The translations under genes and the position numbers were made by a program. A DNA stretch of 12,777 bases from Sphingomonadales bacterium (GTDB lineage: Bacteria; Pseudomonadota; Alphaproteobacteria; Sphingomonadales; Sphingomonadaceae), in the NCBI GenBank assembly GCA_027489295.1, contig JAIYAA010000282.1, positions 1-12,777 on the forward strand. Direction: 5' to 3'. The notes below the pieces were generated by a model, which worked only from the letters and a program-made list of their open reading frames with translations, was not told where the DNA came from and ran no database searches. Positions 6,427 to 12,777 of the stretch are shown here, piece by piece. Position 1 is the stretch's first letter; every line of letters starts with the position of its first letter.

Positions 6427-6891
6427 TCAGGGTTCGAGCGGCAGCGCGAGATCAGCAAAGCTCTGCGCCAGCGCTTGCGCGGTCGGCAGCAGGCCGGTGG
6501 CATCGCGCACACCGATCAGGTCGGCGAGGAGCAGCGCGGCACCTTGAGGGTTGAGCCGTACCTTGCCCAGCGCGCCGACCAGCGCGGCTTCGGACGCGGT
6601 CATCCGCGGGCAGCACCAGGGGGCGATCTGTACCGGGCCGGTCGCCATGCCCGACATCTCGTGCATCAGCGTGCGCAGCAGCATCAGCGGCCGGCGGAAA
6701 CCCTTGCCGAACGCGACGAGGAAGGCGTGCGTGGTGCTGGCATCGTGCAACCCGTTGGCGCCGGTCTGGCGGACGCCGAACAGCAGCAGCCGTACGCCCG
6801 GATCCTCGGGCTGAAGCTGGGGCAGGGCGGTGACGAGGGTCTGGACGGACGGCTGCAATGCGATTCTCCCGATGGGCGTCGGGAGGATCAT
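6427..6891 (-). CDS. Conserved hypothetical protein, DUF6628-like
   Basis: This 154-residue protein has no enzyme motif I can name. It resembles a small sphingomonad family I recall as DUF6628, by its RRPLMLLRTLMHEMS stretch (66-80) and APWCCPRMT (90-98) with vicinal Cys93-Cys94; this match is from memory. There is no signal peptide or clear membrane helix, so it is probably cytosolic. The start is uncertain. ATG 6891 has no Shine-Dalgarno but lies 6 bases after the +1 predicted from a nearby AT-rich promoter-like patch. A TTG at 6858 has a GGGAGA site six bases upstream and would give 143 residues, still containing all conserved-looking parts. It follows folC by 45 bases on the same strand and converges with ampG, 4 bases apart. 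Confidence 0.75.
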   Translation of the reverse strand: MILPTPIGRIALQPSVQTLVTALPQLQPEDPGVRLLLFGVRQTGANGLHDASTTHAFLVAFGKGFRRPLMLLRTLMHEMSGMATGPVQIAPWCCPRMTASEAALVGALGKVRLNPQGAALLLADLIGVRDATGLLPTAQALAQSFADLALPLEP

Positions 6892-6903
6892 GCCGTTCTG
6901 TTA

Positions 6904-6931
6904 TTAATAGTCAATCGCAATAAGGCGTGAA
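6904..6931 (-). promoter_or_regulatory. AT-rich promoter-like patch between folC and the hypothetical gene
   Basis: In a strongly GC-rich window the 45-base folC/hypothetical spacer contains an AT-rich stretch with the perfect 8-base palindrome TATTAATA (6902-6909). On the minus strand TTCACG (6931-6926) is followed after 16 bases by TATTAA (6909-6904), each four of six matches to consensus, with a predicted +1 near 6897. It could drive the downstream gene separately from folC. The evidence is consensus similarity only. Confidence 0.3.
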
Positions 6932-6936
6932 TGCGA

Positions 6937-8253
6937 TCAGTCGGGCAGTTCCCCGTTCGCCTCCAGCACCACGCCGGCAAGATAGAGCGAGCCGAGGATG
7001 AGCACGGTGCTGGGCGGCTGATCGGCACCGCGAAGGGCGATGTTGCGCAGCGCGGTCGGCACGTCCGCGGCGGTGTCGGCAATGGGAACGCCGAGGCCTT
7101 GGACGAGCGCCGCCAGCGCGTCGGGTGCGTGATGGGCATGGCCGGGGATGGGCACGGTGGTAACGCTCGCCAGCCGCGCGGCAAGGGGCGCGAGGAGGCC
7201 CTCGGGATCCTTGTTCGCCAGCATGCCCAGCACGAGGTGACAGGGCCGGCCGGCCGCAACCTCCGCAACCGTATCCGCGATCGCAGCCCCGGCAGCGGCG
7301 TTGTGGCCGCCATCGAGCCACACCGGGGTTTCATCGGGCAGCATTGCCGTAAGCGGGCCGTGGCCGAGCCGCTGCATCCGCGCCGGCCAGCGTGCGCCGG
7401 TCGCGGCGGCGGCGAGCGCGGCGTCGGGGACCGCCAGCGCGTCCTGATGGCGCAGCATCGCGATGGCGAGCGCGAGATTGCCCGGCTGGTGCGGGCCGGA
7501 CAGCACCGGCAGCGGCGTCGCCACCATGCCCTTCGCGTCGTGATAGCGGAGTTCGCCGTCCTCCACCGCATAGTCCCAGGCGGACCCTTGCGCCAACACC
7601 GGCGCCCCGGCGGCCGCGACCACGGCGGCGATCGCGGGTTCGTAGCGCATCGTCACCAGCGGCACGCCCGGCTTGGCGATGCCGGCCTTTTCGCGCGCGA
7701 TCTGGGGCAGCGTGTCGCCGAGGAAGGCCTGATGGTCGATGCCGAGCTGGGCGATGCCAGCGGCGATCGGCGCGGGTACGACGTTGGTCGCATCCAGCCG
7801 GCCGCCGAGGCCCACTTCGATCACGCAGGCGTCGGCGGGCGTGCGGGCGAAGGCGAGGAAGGCGGCGGCGGTGGTGACCTCGAAGAAGCTTGCGCCGATA
7901 TCGCCGCCTGCCTCCAGCACCTCGGCGAGCAACGGGGCGAGGGTGGCGTCGTCGATCAGCGTCCCGGCGAGGCGGATGCGCTCGTTGAATCGGACGAGGT
8001 GCGGGCTGGAATAGACATGGACGCGAAGCCCTGCGGCCTCCAGCGCGGCGCCGAGGAAGGCGCAGGTCGATCCCTTGCCGTTGGTCCCTGCGACATGCAG
8101 CACCGGCGGCAGGCGGAGGTGCGGGTTGCCGACGCGCTCCAGCAGCCGGGTGATGCGCTCCAGGCCGAGAATGTCGGCGCCGGGCGAGAGCAGGGTCAGC
8201 CGGTCAAGCTGGGCTTGAACGGCGGGATCGGTGGAGCGAGCGAAGTCAGGCAT
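6937..8253 (-). CDS. folC: Bifunctional folylpolyglutamate synthase / dihydrofolate synthase
   Basis: FolC ligates glutamate to dihydropteroate and then to folates using ATP, in the cytoplasm. The ATP-binding P-loop is GTNGKGS at 56-62, preceded by the usual PVLHVAGTN. SSPHLVRFNERIR follows, then the family signature EVGLGGRLDATN. A second-domain WLDGGHNAAA marks the C-terminal lobe. I take the ATG at 8253 (438 residues, similar to the roughly 420-residue E. coli protein). The frame is open a further 27 codons to 8334, but that stretch is the translated palindromic repeat, rich in Pro and Arg, and is not protein-like. A GAAGG lies only two bases from the ATG, so initiation is probably modest. 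It sits downstream of accD with a 130-base spacer filled by the repeat. Confidence 0.93.
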   Translation of the reverse strand: MPDFARSTDPAVQAQLDRLTLLSPGADILGLERITRLLERVGNPHLRLPPVLHVAGTNGKGSTCAFLGAALEAAGLRVHVYSSPHLVRFNERIRLAGTLIDDATLAPLLAEVLEAGGDIGASFFEVTTAAAFLAFARTPADACVIEVGLGGRLDATNVVPAPIAAGIAQLGIDHQAFLGDTLPQIAREKAGIAKPGVPLVTMRYEPAIAAVVAAAGAPVLAQGSAWDYAVEDGELRYHDAKGMVATPLPVLSGPHQPGNLALAIAMLRHQDALAVPDAALAAAATGARWPARMQRLGHGPLTAMLPDETPVWLDGGHNAAAGAAIADTVAEVAAGRPCHLVLGMLANKDPEGLLAPLAARLASVTTVPIPGHAHHAPDALAALVQGLGVPIADTAADVPTALRNIALRGADQPPSTVLILGSLYLAGVVLEANGELPD

Positions 8254-8264
8254 TGCCTTCTCTA

Positions 8265-8370
8265 AGCCCCTCCTCCGTGGAGGAGGGGTTGGGGTGGAGG
8301 GATTCCAGAACGCAGATTGGTCTCGGTGAGACACTGCCCCACCCCAAACCTCTCCCCCGAGGGGGAAGGG
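8265..8370. repeat. GC-rich extragenic palindromic element between accD and folC
   Basis: Two tight hairpins flank a central spacer. The first is a perfect 10-base inverted repeat, CCCCTCCTCC (8267-8276) and GGAGGAGGGG (8279-8288). The second is TCCCCC (8353-8358) with GGGGGA (8361-8366). The segments between them are also complementary: GGTTGGGGTGG (8287-8297) pairs with CCACCCCAAACC (8339-8350) with one bulge, so the whole unit can fold as one large structure. There is no T-run, so it is not a classical intrinsic terminator. It may act in mRNA 3'-end protection or attenuation between accD and folC. It shares the CCTCTCCC core with the element at 12459-12574. Confidence 0.75.
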
Positions 8371-8383
8371 CTGAAGCGAGACC

Positions 8384-9244
8384 TCAAGCGGCCGCGCGCG
8401 CCTCGCACAGCAGGCCGATCAGCTGGCCCAGCGTGTCGCGCAGGTCGCGGCGGTGCGTGACCATGTCGACCAGACCGTGATCGCGATAATATTCGCTGGT
8501 CTGGAAATCGTCGGGCAGCTTTTCGCGGATCGTGTTCTCGATCACGCGGCGGCCGGTGAAGGCAAGGGTAGCGCCCGGCTCGGCGATCTGGACGTCGCCC
8601 AGCATCGCATAGGCCGCCATCACCCCGCCCGAGGTGGGGTCGGTCAGCACGACGATATAGGGCAGGCCCGCATCGTGCAGCATCTCGATCGCGACGGTGG
8701 TGCGCGGCATCTGCATCAGGCTGAGAATGCCCTCCTGCATGCGCGCGCCGCCCGAGGCGGTGAAGACGATGTACGGCGCGCGGGCCGCGATCGCGGTCTC
8801 GACGCCGGCGATGAACGCCTCGCCCACCGCCTGGCCCATCGATCCGCCCATGAAGGCGAAGTCCTGCACGCCGATCACCGCCTTGTGGCCGTGGATCGTG
8901 CCGCTGGCGTTCTGGAAAGCGTCATTCTCGCCGGTCGTGGCACGCGCAGCCTTGATCCGCGCCGCATAGGGCTTCGAGTCGCGGAACTTCAGCGGATCCT
9001 CGGCCACCTTGGGGCTCGACAGCAGCTTGAACGCGCCCTCGTCAAACAACTGCTCGAAGCGCTTCGTCGCGCCGATGCGATCGTGGAAATCGCAATGCGG
9101 ACAAACATTCTGATTGTCCTCGAACTCCTTCATGAACACCATCTGTCCGCATCCCTTGCACTTGTGCCAGAGATTGTCGGGGCTCTCCTCGCCACGGGTG
9201 GTGACATAGGCGAGCGCGTTGCGAACTCGCGTAATCCAGCTCAT
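8384..9244 (-). CDS. accD: Acetyl-CoA carboxylase carboxyltransferase subunit beta
   Basis: AccD forms the carboxyltransferase with AccA and transfers CO2 from biotin-carrier protein to acetyl-CoA, giving malonyl-CoA for fatty-acid synthesis. The 286 residues match family length. The N-terminal zinc ribbon has C29-x2-C32 and C48-x2-C51. The crotonase-fold carboxyltransferase domain follows, with GGSMG at 132-136, SGGARMQEG at 163-171 and a DPTSGGVMA loop. The C-terminus carries the usual [18 protein letters not shown] stretch. The ATG at 9244 overlaps the trpA stop as ATGA, so translation is probably coupled to trpA. accA is not in the window. The Ala-rich end is followed by a palindromic repeat before folC. 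Confidence 0.96.
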   Translation of the reverse strand: MSWITRVRNALAYVTTRGEESPDNLWHKCKGCGQMVFMKEFEDNQNVCPHCDFHDRIGATKRFEQLFDEGAFKLLSSPKVAEDPLKFRDSKPYAARIKAARATTGENDAFQNASGTIHGHKAVIGVQDFAFMGGSMGQAVGEAFIAGVETAIAARAPYIVFTASGGARMQEGILSLMQMPRTTVAIEMLHDAGLPYIVVLTDPTSGGVMAAYAMLGDVQIAEPGATLAFTGRRVIENTIREKLPDDFQTSEYYRDHGLVDMVTHRRDLRDTLGQLIGLLCEARAAA

Positions 9245-10053
9245 GCGACTTCCTTGCGTGCGGCGACCAGCGCCGTCTTCAGCGTATCGATATAGGCACA
9301 GACGGGCTCTGCCGCATCCGCACCGTGGCGGCCGACCAGCTCGACGATTGCCGAGCCCACCACGACACCGTCAGCGACGCGGCCAATGGCGGCGGCCTGT
9401 TCGGGCGTGCGGACGCCGAAGCCGACCGCGATCGGCAGATCGGTCGCGGCCTTGAGGCGGGCGACCGCGGCCTCGATCGAGGCGGTGGCGGCCTGCTGCA
9501 GCCCGGTGATCCCCGCGACCGAGACATAATAAAGGAATCCAGACGCGCCTTCCAGCACCGCCGGCAGCCGCGCCGCATCGGTGGTCGGTGTGGCGAGGCG
9601 GACATTGCCGAGCCCGGCGGCGCGGAGCGCCTCGCCCAGGCTGTCGTCTTCCTCAGCGGGAATGTCGACGCAAATCGCGCCGTCAACGCCAGCGTCGCGC
9701 GCGGCGTGCGCGAACCATTCGGGGCCACGGCGCGTCATCGGATTGGCATAGCCCATCAGTACCAGCGGCACCTCCGGGTGGCGGCCGCGGAACGCGGTGG
9801 CGATGGCGAGCACGTCCGCCGTGGTGGTGCCGGCGGCGAGGCTGCGCAGGTTCGCTGCCTGGATCGCCGGTCCGTCGGCCATCGGATCGGTGAACGGCAT
9901 GCCGAGTTCGATCACGTCGGCACCGCCCGCGACGAGCGCGTCGAGAACCGCGGCGGTGGCGCCCGGCGTGGGGTCACCGGCGGTGACGAACGTCACCAGC
10001 GCGGCGCGGCCCTGATCGGCGGCGCGGGCAAAGGCGTTCGCGAGGCGGCTCAC
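9241..10053 (-). CDS. trpA: Tryptophan synthase alpha chain
   Basis: TrpA cleaves indole-3-glycerol phosphate to indole and glyceraldehyde-3-phosphate, and indole is channelled to TrpB. I start at GTG 10053, which overlaps the trpB stop as GTGA and gives 270 residues, as expected for the family. The frame upstream of it is only the shadow of trpB. The catalytic residues fall at canonical positions: E49 (VIELGMPF) and D60 (DPMADGP). Later TIM-barrel landmarks are [20 protein letters not shown], and [11 protein letters not shown] with a VVGSAIV phosphate-binding loop. Phosphate-loop glycines and the Tyr pair are intact, so the enzyme should work. The stop overlaps the accD start by four bases. 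Confidence 0.96.
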   Translation of the reverse strand: MSRLANAFARAADQGRAALVTFVTAGDPTPGATAAVLDALVAGGADVIELGMPFTDPMADGPAIQAANLRSLAAGTTTADVLAIATAFRGRHPEVPLVLMGYANPMTRRGPEWFAHAARDAGVDGAICVDIPAEEDDSLGEALRAAGLGNVRLATPTTDAARLPAVLEGASGFLYYVSVAGITGLQQAATASIEAAVARLKAATDLPIAVGFGVRTPEQAAAIGRVADGVVVGSAIVELVGRHGADAAEPVCAYIDTLKTALVAARKEVA

Positions 10054-11279
10054 ATCGACACTCCCAGCGCGTCTGCGACAGTAAAAATGTCCTTGTCGCC
10101 GCGTCCGCACAGGTTGGCGAGGATCACCTTGTCGCGTGGCATCGTGCGGGCGATCTTGGCGACCGCCGCGATGGCGTGGCTCGGCTCGAGCGCGGGGATG
10201 ATGCCCTCGGTGCGGCAGAGCAGCTGGAAGGCGTCGAGCGCCTCGGTGTCGGTCACCGAGGTATAGTCGACACGGCCGATGTCGCGCAGCCAGGCGTGCT
10301 CGGGGCCGATGCCCGGATAGTCGAGACCCGCCGAGATCGAATGCGCCTCGGTGATCTGGCCGTCCTCGTCCTGCAGCAGATAGGTGCGGTTGCCGTGGAG
10401 AATGCCCGGCGACCCGCCCGCGAGGCTGGCGGCGTGGCGCTTCTCCAGCCCTTCGCCCGCCGCCTCGACGCCGAGCATCTGGACCTCGGCATCGTCGAGG
10501 AACGGATGGAAGAGGCCGATCGCGTTCGATCCGCCGCCGATCGCGGCGACCAGCAGATCGGGCAGCTTGCCGGTGCGCTTGAGCATCTGCTCGCGCGCCT
10601 CGCGGCCGATCACCGACTGGAAGTCGCGGACCAGCTCCGGATAAGGGTGCGGGCCGGCCGCGGTGCCGATGATGTAGAAGGTGTCCTCCACATTGGCGAC
10701 CCAGTCGCGCAGGCCCTCGTTCATCGCGTCCTTGAGCGTCGCAGCACCGCTGGTCACCGGCACCACCTCGGCGCCGAGCAGCTTCATGCGGAACACATTG
10801 GGTTGCTGCCGCGCCACGTCGGTCGCGCCCATGTAGATCACGCAGGGCAGGCCGAAGCGCGCGCACACGGTGGCGGTGGCCACGCCGTGTTGGCCGGCGC
10901 CGGTCTCGGCGATGATCCGCGTCTTGCCCATGCGACGGGCGAGCAGGATCTGGCCGATGCAATTGTTGATCTTGTGCGCGCCGGTGTGATTGAGTTCGTC
11001 GCGCTTGAACCAGATCTCGGCGCCCATGCCCTCCGGCGCGTTCTCGCGCAGCGCGTCGGTCAGCCGCTCGGCGTAATAAAGCGGGCTGGGACGGCCGACA
11101 TAATGTTCGAGCAGGTCGTCGAACTCGGCCTGGAAGGCGGGATCGGCCTTGGCGGCGGTGTATTCGCGCTCCAGGTCGAGAACCAGCGGCATCAGCGTCT
11201 CGGCGACGAAGCGTCCGCCGAACTGGCCGAAATGCCCGCGGTCGTCGGGCTGGGCGCGGAAGGAGTTGGGTGTGCTCAT
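10050..11279 (-). CDS. trpB: Tryptophan synthase beta chain
   Basis: TrpB is the PLP enzyme that condenses indole with L-serine to give tryptophan, in an alpha2-beta2 complex with TrpA. The 409 residues are the normal length of TrpB1 (not the longer TrpB2). The N-terminus has the typical [17 protein letters not shown]. The PLP lysine is K103 in [11 protein letters not shown], the catalytic glutamate E125 is in AETGAGQHG, and the phosphate-binding GGGSN is at 248-252. The ATG at 11279 overlaps the trpF stop as ATGA, and the trpB stop overlaps the trpA GTG start, so F, B and A are linked by four-base overlaps. This should help match alpha and beta subunit output. Confidence 0.97.
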   Translation of the reverse strand: MSTPNSFRAQPDDRGHFGQFGGRFVAETLMPLVLDLEREYTAAKADPAFQAEFDDLLEHYVGRPSPLYYAERLTDALRENAPEGMGAEIWFKRDELNHTGAHKINNCIGQILLARRMGKTRIIAETGAGQHGVATATVCARFGLPCVIYMGATDVARQQPNVFRMKLLGAEVVPVTSGAATLKDAMNEGLRDWVANVEDTFYIIGTAAGPHPYPELVRDFQSVIGREAREQMLKRTGKLPDLLVAAIGGGSNAIGLFHPFLDDAEVQMLGVEAAGEGLEKRHAASLAGGSPGILHGNRTYLLQDEDGQITEAHSISAGLDYPGIGPEHAWLRDIGRVDYTSVTDTEALDAFQLLCRTEGIIPALEPSHAIAAVAKIARTMPRDKVILANLCGRGDKDIFTVADALGVSM

Positions 11280-11914
11280 GATCGCGCGCAGGCTTTAAGG
11301 AAAGCGGCGATCTTGTCCACATCCTTGACGCCCGCCGCCGCCTCGATGCCCGAAGAGACATCCACCAGCGCCGCGCCGGTCACCCGGATCGCCTCGCCGA
11401 CATTGCCGGCATCGAGCCCGCCGGAGAGGATCCAGGGCAGGGGGTGGGCGAAGCCGTCGAGCAGGCTCCAGTCGAACCGCAGGCCGGTGCCGCCGGGTAC
11501 CTTGGCGCCTTCCGGGGCCTTGGCGTCGTAGAGCAGCCGGTCGGCGGCGCCGCGGAAAGCGCCGGCGGGGACGAGATCGGCGCGGGTTTTCACGGCCAGC
11601 GCCGCCCAGGTCTCGCGGCCCGTCCGCGCCTTGACGGCAGCCGCGCGCTCGGGCGTTACCTTGTGGAGCTGGATCACGTCCAGTCGTCCGGCGGCGATCG
11701 CGGCATCGAGCAGCGCATCGTCGGGATCGACGAACACGCCGACGCGCCCGACCTGGCCGGGCACCCGCGCGGCGAGACCCTGCGCCTTGTCGAACGGCAA
11801 ATGCCTCGGGCTGGGCGGGAAGAAAACGAAGCCGATATGGCTCGCACCGCCGGCAACGGCGGCATCGAGCGTCTCGGGCGTGGACAGGCCACAGATTTTC
11901 GCAGTTGCGGGCAT
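11276..11914 (-). CDS. trpF: Phosphoribosylanthranilate isomerase
   Basis: TrpF catalyses the Amadori rearrangement of phosphoribosylanthranilate to CdRP in tryptophan synthesis. The 212 residues form a single TIM barrel. The catalytic Cys is C8 in [10 protein letters not shown] and the catalytic Asp is D130 in [20 protein letters not shown] (28-39), a GGTG phosphate loop and [10 protein letters not shown] near the end are family landmarks. One oddity: after barrel strand 4 the usual QLHG reads QLHK (82-85), and the loop is one residue shorter than the QLHGxExPE pattern I expect; the rest is normal. An AGAGGG site lies about six bases before the ATG. The start is 16 bases downstream of the GNAT gene. 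The stop overlaps the trpB start. Confidence 0.95.
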   Translation of the reverse strand: MPATAKICGLSTPETLDAAVAGGASHIGFVFFPPSPRHLPFDKAQGLAARVPGQVGRVGVFVDPDDALLDAAIAAGRLDVIQLHKVTPERAAAVKARTGRETWAALAVKTRADLVPAGAFRGAADRLLYDAKAPEGAKVPGGTGLRFDWSLLDGFAHPLPWILSGGLDAGNVGEAIRVTGAALVDVSSGIEAAAGVKDVDKIAAFLKACARS

Positions 11915-11930
11915 GGCTGCCCTCTAGGCG

Positions 11931-12437
11931 CTAGACCAGCGGCTTGGCCAGCACCGTCATGAACAGCGGCGGATCCATCGGGATGGGGAAGTCGCGGCGC
12001 TCGCCGGTTTCGATATAGCCGCGGCGCACATAATATTCGATCAGCTTGCGGCGCTCCTCGATCACCGTCATCTCGATGCGCATGCAGCCGAAGGTATCGC
12101 GGGCATGGGCTTCGGCGGCAGCGATCAGCTGGCGGCCGAGCCCGCCGGCCTGCCGCAGCGGCTCGATGCAGAGCAGGCCAAGATAGGCAGTGCCGCCGCC
12201 GCGACTCGCCACGTTGACGCAGCCGATCGGGGTTTCGCCCTCCCAGGCGCTCAGCAGGACCTGCGCCGGATCCTCGACGATCGCGGTGAGCGTTGCGAGA
12301 TTGGTGCGCGGTCCCTCGATCAGGTCGGCCTCGTGCGTCCAGCCCTGACGCGCGGTTTCGCCGCGATAGGCGCGTTCGATCACCGGGTGGAGCGCGGAGA
12401 GGTCGGCGACAGTGGCGGGGCGAATGGCGAAGTGCAT
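11931..12437 (-). CDS. GNAT family N-acetyltransferase
   Basis: This is a 168-residue GCN5-related acetyltransferase that would transfer acetyl from acetyl-CoA to an amine of unknown identity. It opens with the usual FAIRPATVADLSAL strand-helix. The acetyl-CoA pyrophosphate loop is RQAGGLGRQL (95-104) after LGLLCIEP, and the C-terminal helix LIEYYVRRGYIETGE (132-146) is typical motif B. A cysteine-containing strand (CVNVASRG, 73-80) lies in the core. It sits 16 bases upstream of trpF on the same strand and probably shares its message, although it has no evident part in tryptophan synthesis. A GGAAG lies three bases before the ATG. Small-molecule or antibiotic acetylation are both possible; nothing in the sequence decides. 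Confidence 0.88.
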   Translation of the reverse strand: MHFAIRPATVADLSALHPVIERAYRGETARQGWTHEADLIEGPRTNLATLTAIVEDPAQVLLSAWEGETPIGCVNVASRGGGTAYLGLLCIEPLRQAGGLGRQLIAAAEAHARDTFGCMRIEMTVIEERRKLIEYYVRRGYIETGERRDFPIPMDPPLFMTVLAKPLV

Positions 12438-12458
12438 GGCTTCCGATGCTTAGCTGAT

Positions 12459-12574
12459 GTCCCCCTAACCCTTCCGCGGCTTCGGCGCTCCCTACCTCTC
12501 CCACAAGGGGAGAGGGGGCAGGGCAGACCCGATGCTGGCCCGCCGCCGAAGGCGGTGGGAAGGGTGAGGGGGAC
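12459..12574. repeat. Large GC-rich extragenic palindromic element between pyrF and the GNAT gene
   Basis: The outer arms are a 17-base inverted repeat with one mismatch: 12459-12475 (GTCCCCCTAACCCTTCC) against 12558-12574 (GGAAGGGTGAGGGGGAC). Inside, CTTCGGCG (12480-12487) pairs with CGCCGAAG (12544-12551). A compact inner hairpin is CCTCTCCC (12495-12502) and GGGAGAGG (12508-12515) with a five-base loop. The unit therefore folds as a long imperfect stem with a side hairpin. There is no T-tract. It resembles the element at 8265-8370 in base composition and in its CCTCTCCC core, which suggests one repeat family dispersed in the genome. Confidence 0.8.
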
Positions 12575-12585
12575 TACCGTCTGCT

Positions 12586-12777
12586 CTACAACGTCGCGGC
12601 GATGGCGCGGGCCGCGGCGTCGGGGTCTTCGGCCTGGGTGATCGGTCGGCCGATCACCAGGATCGAGGCGCCGGCGTCCACCGCGCTGCGCGGCGTCACC
12701 ACCCGCTTCTGGTCACCGACATGCGCGTCGGCCGGGCGGACGCCCGGTACGACGAAGAAGCCGTCCTTCCACGCCGC
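12586..12777 (-). CDS. pyrF: Orotidine 5'-phosphate decarboxylase (C-terminal part)
   Basis: PyrF decarboxylates OMP to UMP, the last step of de novo pyrimidine synthesis. Only the last 63 codons are in the window; the frame is open to the window edge and the start lies beyond it. What is visible is the phosphate-binding end of the barrel: VVPGVRP (9-15 of this fragment), GDQKRVVTP (21-29) and LVIGRPIT (40-47), the usual C-terminal signature of the family. It ends ATL-TAG. It is the first gene of the minus-strand run visible here, 148 bases upstream of the GNAT gene across a palindromic repeat, so it may or may not share that transcript. Confidence 0.92.
   Translation of the reverse strand, partial: AAWKDGFFVVPGVRPADAHVGDQKRVVTPRSAVDAGASILVIGRPITQAEDPDAAARAIAATL

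Noticed and set aside
6886..6914. TTGACT at 6914-6909 (minus strand) as a -35 for the hypothetical gene
   Set aside because: At 17 bases spacing the -10 would be ATGATC, which matches the consensus at only one position.
8267..8288. Perfect 10-base GC hairpin read as an intrinsic terminator
   Set aside because: No T-tract follows on either strand and the loop is only two bases. It fits a dispersed palindromic repeat better.
8254..8334. A 27-codon N-terminal extension of folC to an ATG at 8334
   Set aside because: The extra residues are the translated palindromic repeat (Pro/Arg-rich). Known FolC proteins begin near the ATG at 8253.
10054..11361. A 706-codon frame that would extend trpA upstream through trpB into trpF
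   Set aside because: Upstream of GTG 10053 it is only another frame of trpB and trpF. TrpA landmarks E49 and D60 fall at canonical numbers when GTG 10053 is used.
1..12777. CRISPR array, toxin-antitoxin pair, restriction or other defence module, transposase or tRNA gene
   Set aside because: I looked on both strands and saw no regularly spaced direct repeats with unique spacers, no recognisable module genes, no transposase motifs and no tRNA cloverleaf or T-loop consensus.

Overview
The window reads as a piece of chromosome from a high-GC alphaproteobacterium, most likely a sphingomonad (Sphingomonas or a close relative). The basis is the protein sequences, a dense coding layout with ATGA/GTGA stop-start overlaps, GC-rich extragenic palindromes, and a pyrF / trpF-trpB-trpA-accD-folC gene order that I associate with this group. 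Nothing indicates a plasmid, phage, integron, CRISPR array or insertion sequence. No rRNA or tRNA gene was seen, and no non-coding gap reaches 300 bases.

Left part (1-3445). The 3' end of an MFS (metabolite:H+ symporter-like) transporter runs into the convergent pair rluB-rsmD, two rRNA-modification enzymes whose stop and start codons overlap. RluB carries a disordered arginine-rich repeat tail of about 290 residues. A 109-base divergent spacer, with a candidate leaderless promoter for rluB, separates it from a stand-alone receiver-domain response regulator. Convergent to that regulator is a 43-codon gene for a single-pass membrane peptide with a perfect AGGAGG Shine-Dalgarno.

Middle (3446-6936). 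A Rieske non-haem iron oxygenase alpha subunit lies just upstream of the small membrane peptide on the minus strand. It is divergent, by only 40 bases, from an AmpG-type muropeptide permease with an extra N-terminal four-helix module. A 154-residue conserved hypothetical (DUF6628-like) converges on ampG.

Right part (6937-12777), all minus strand. In transcription order it holds pyrF (C-terminus only), a palindromic repeat, a GNAT acetyltransferase, trpF, trpB, trpA, accD, a second palindromic repeat, and folC. trpF/trpB, trpB/trpA and trpA/accD each overlap by 4 bases, which suggests translational coupling. The block joins the last steps of tryptophan synthesis to the carboxyltransferase beta subunit of acetyl-CoA carboxylase and to folylpolyglutamate synthesis.

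Most of the window is core metabolism and ribosome maintenance. The less ordinary parts are the RluB tail, the orphan Rieske oxygenase with its small membrane-peptide partner, the N-terminally extended AmpG, the very tight convergent gene junctions, and the two palindromic elements bracketing GNAT-trpFBA-accD. I did not find a clear new defence or mobile system.
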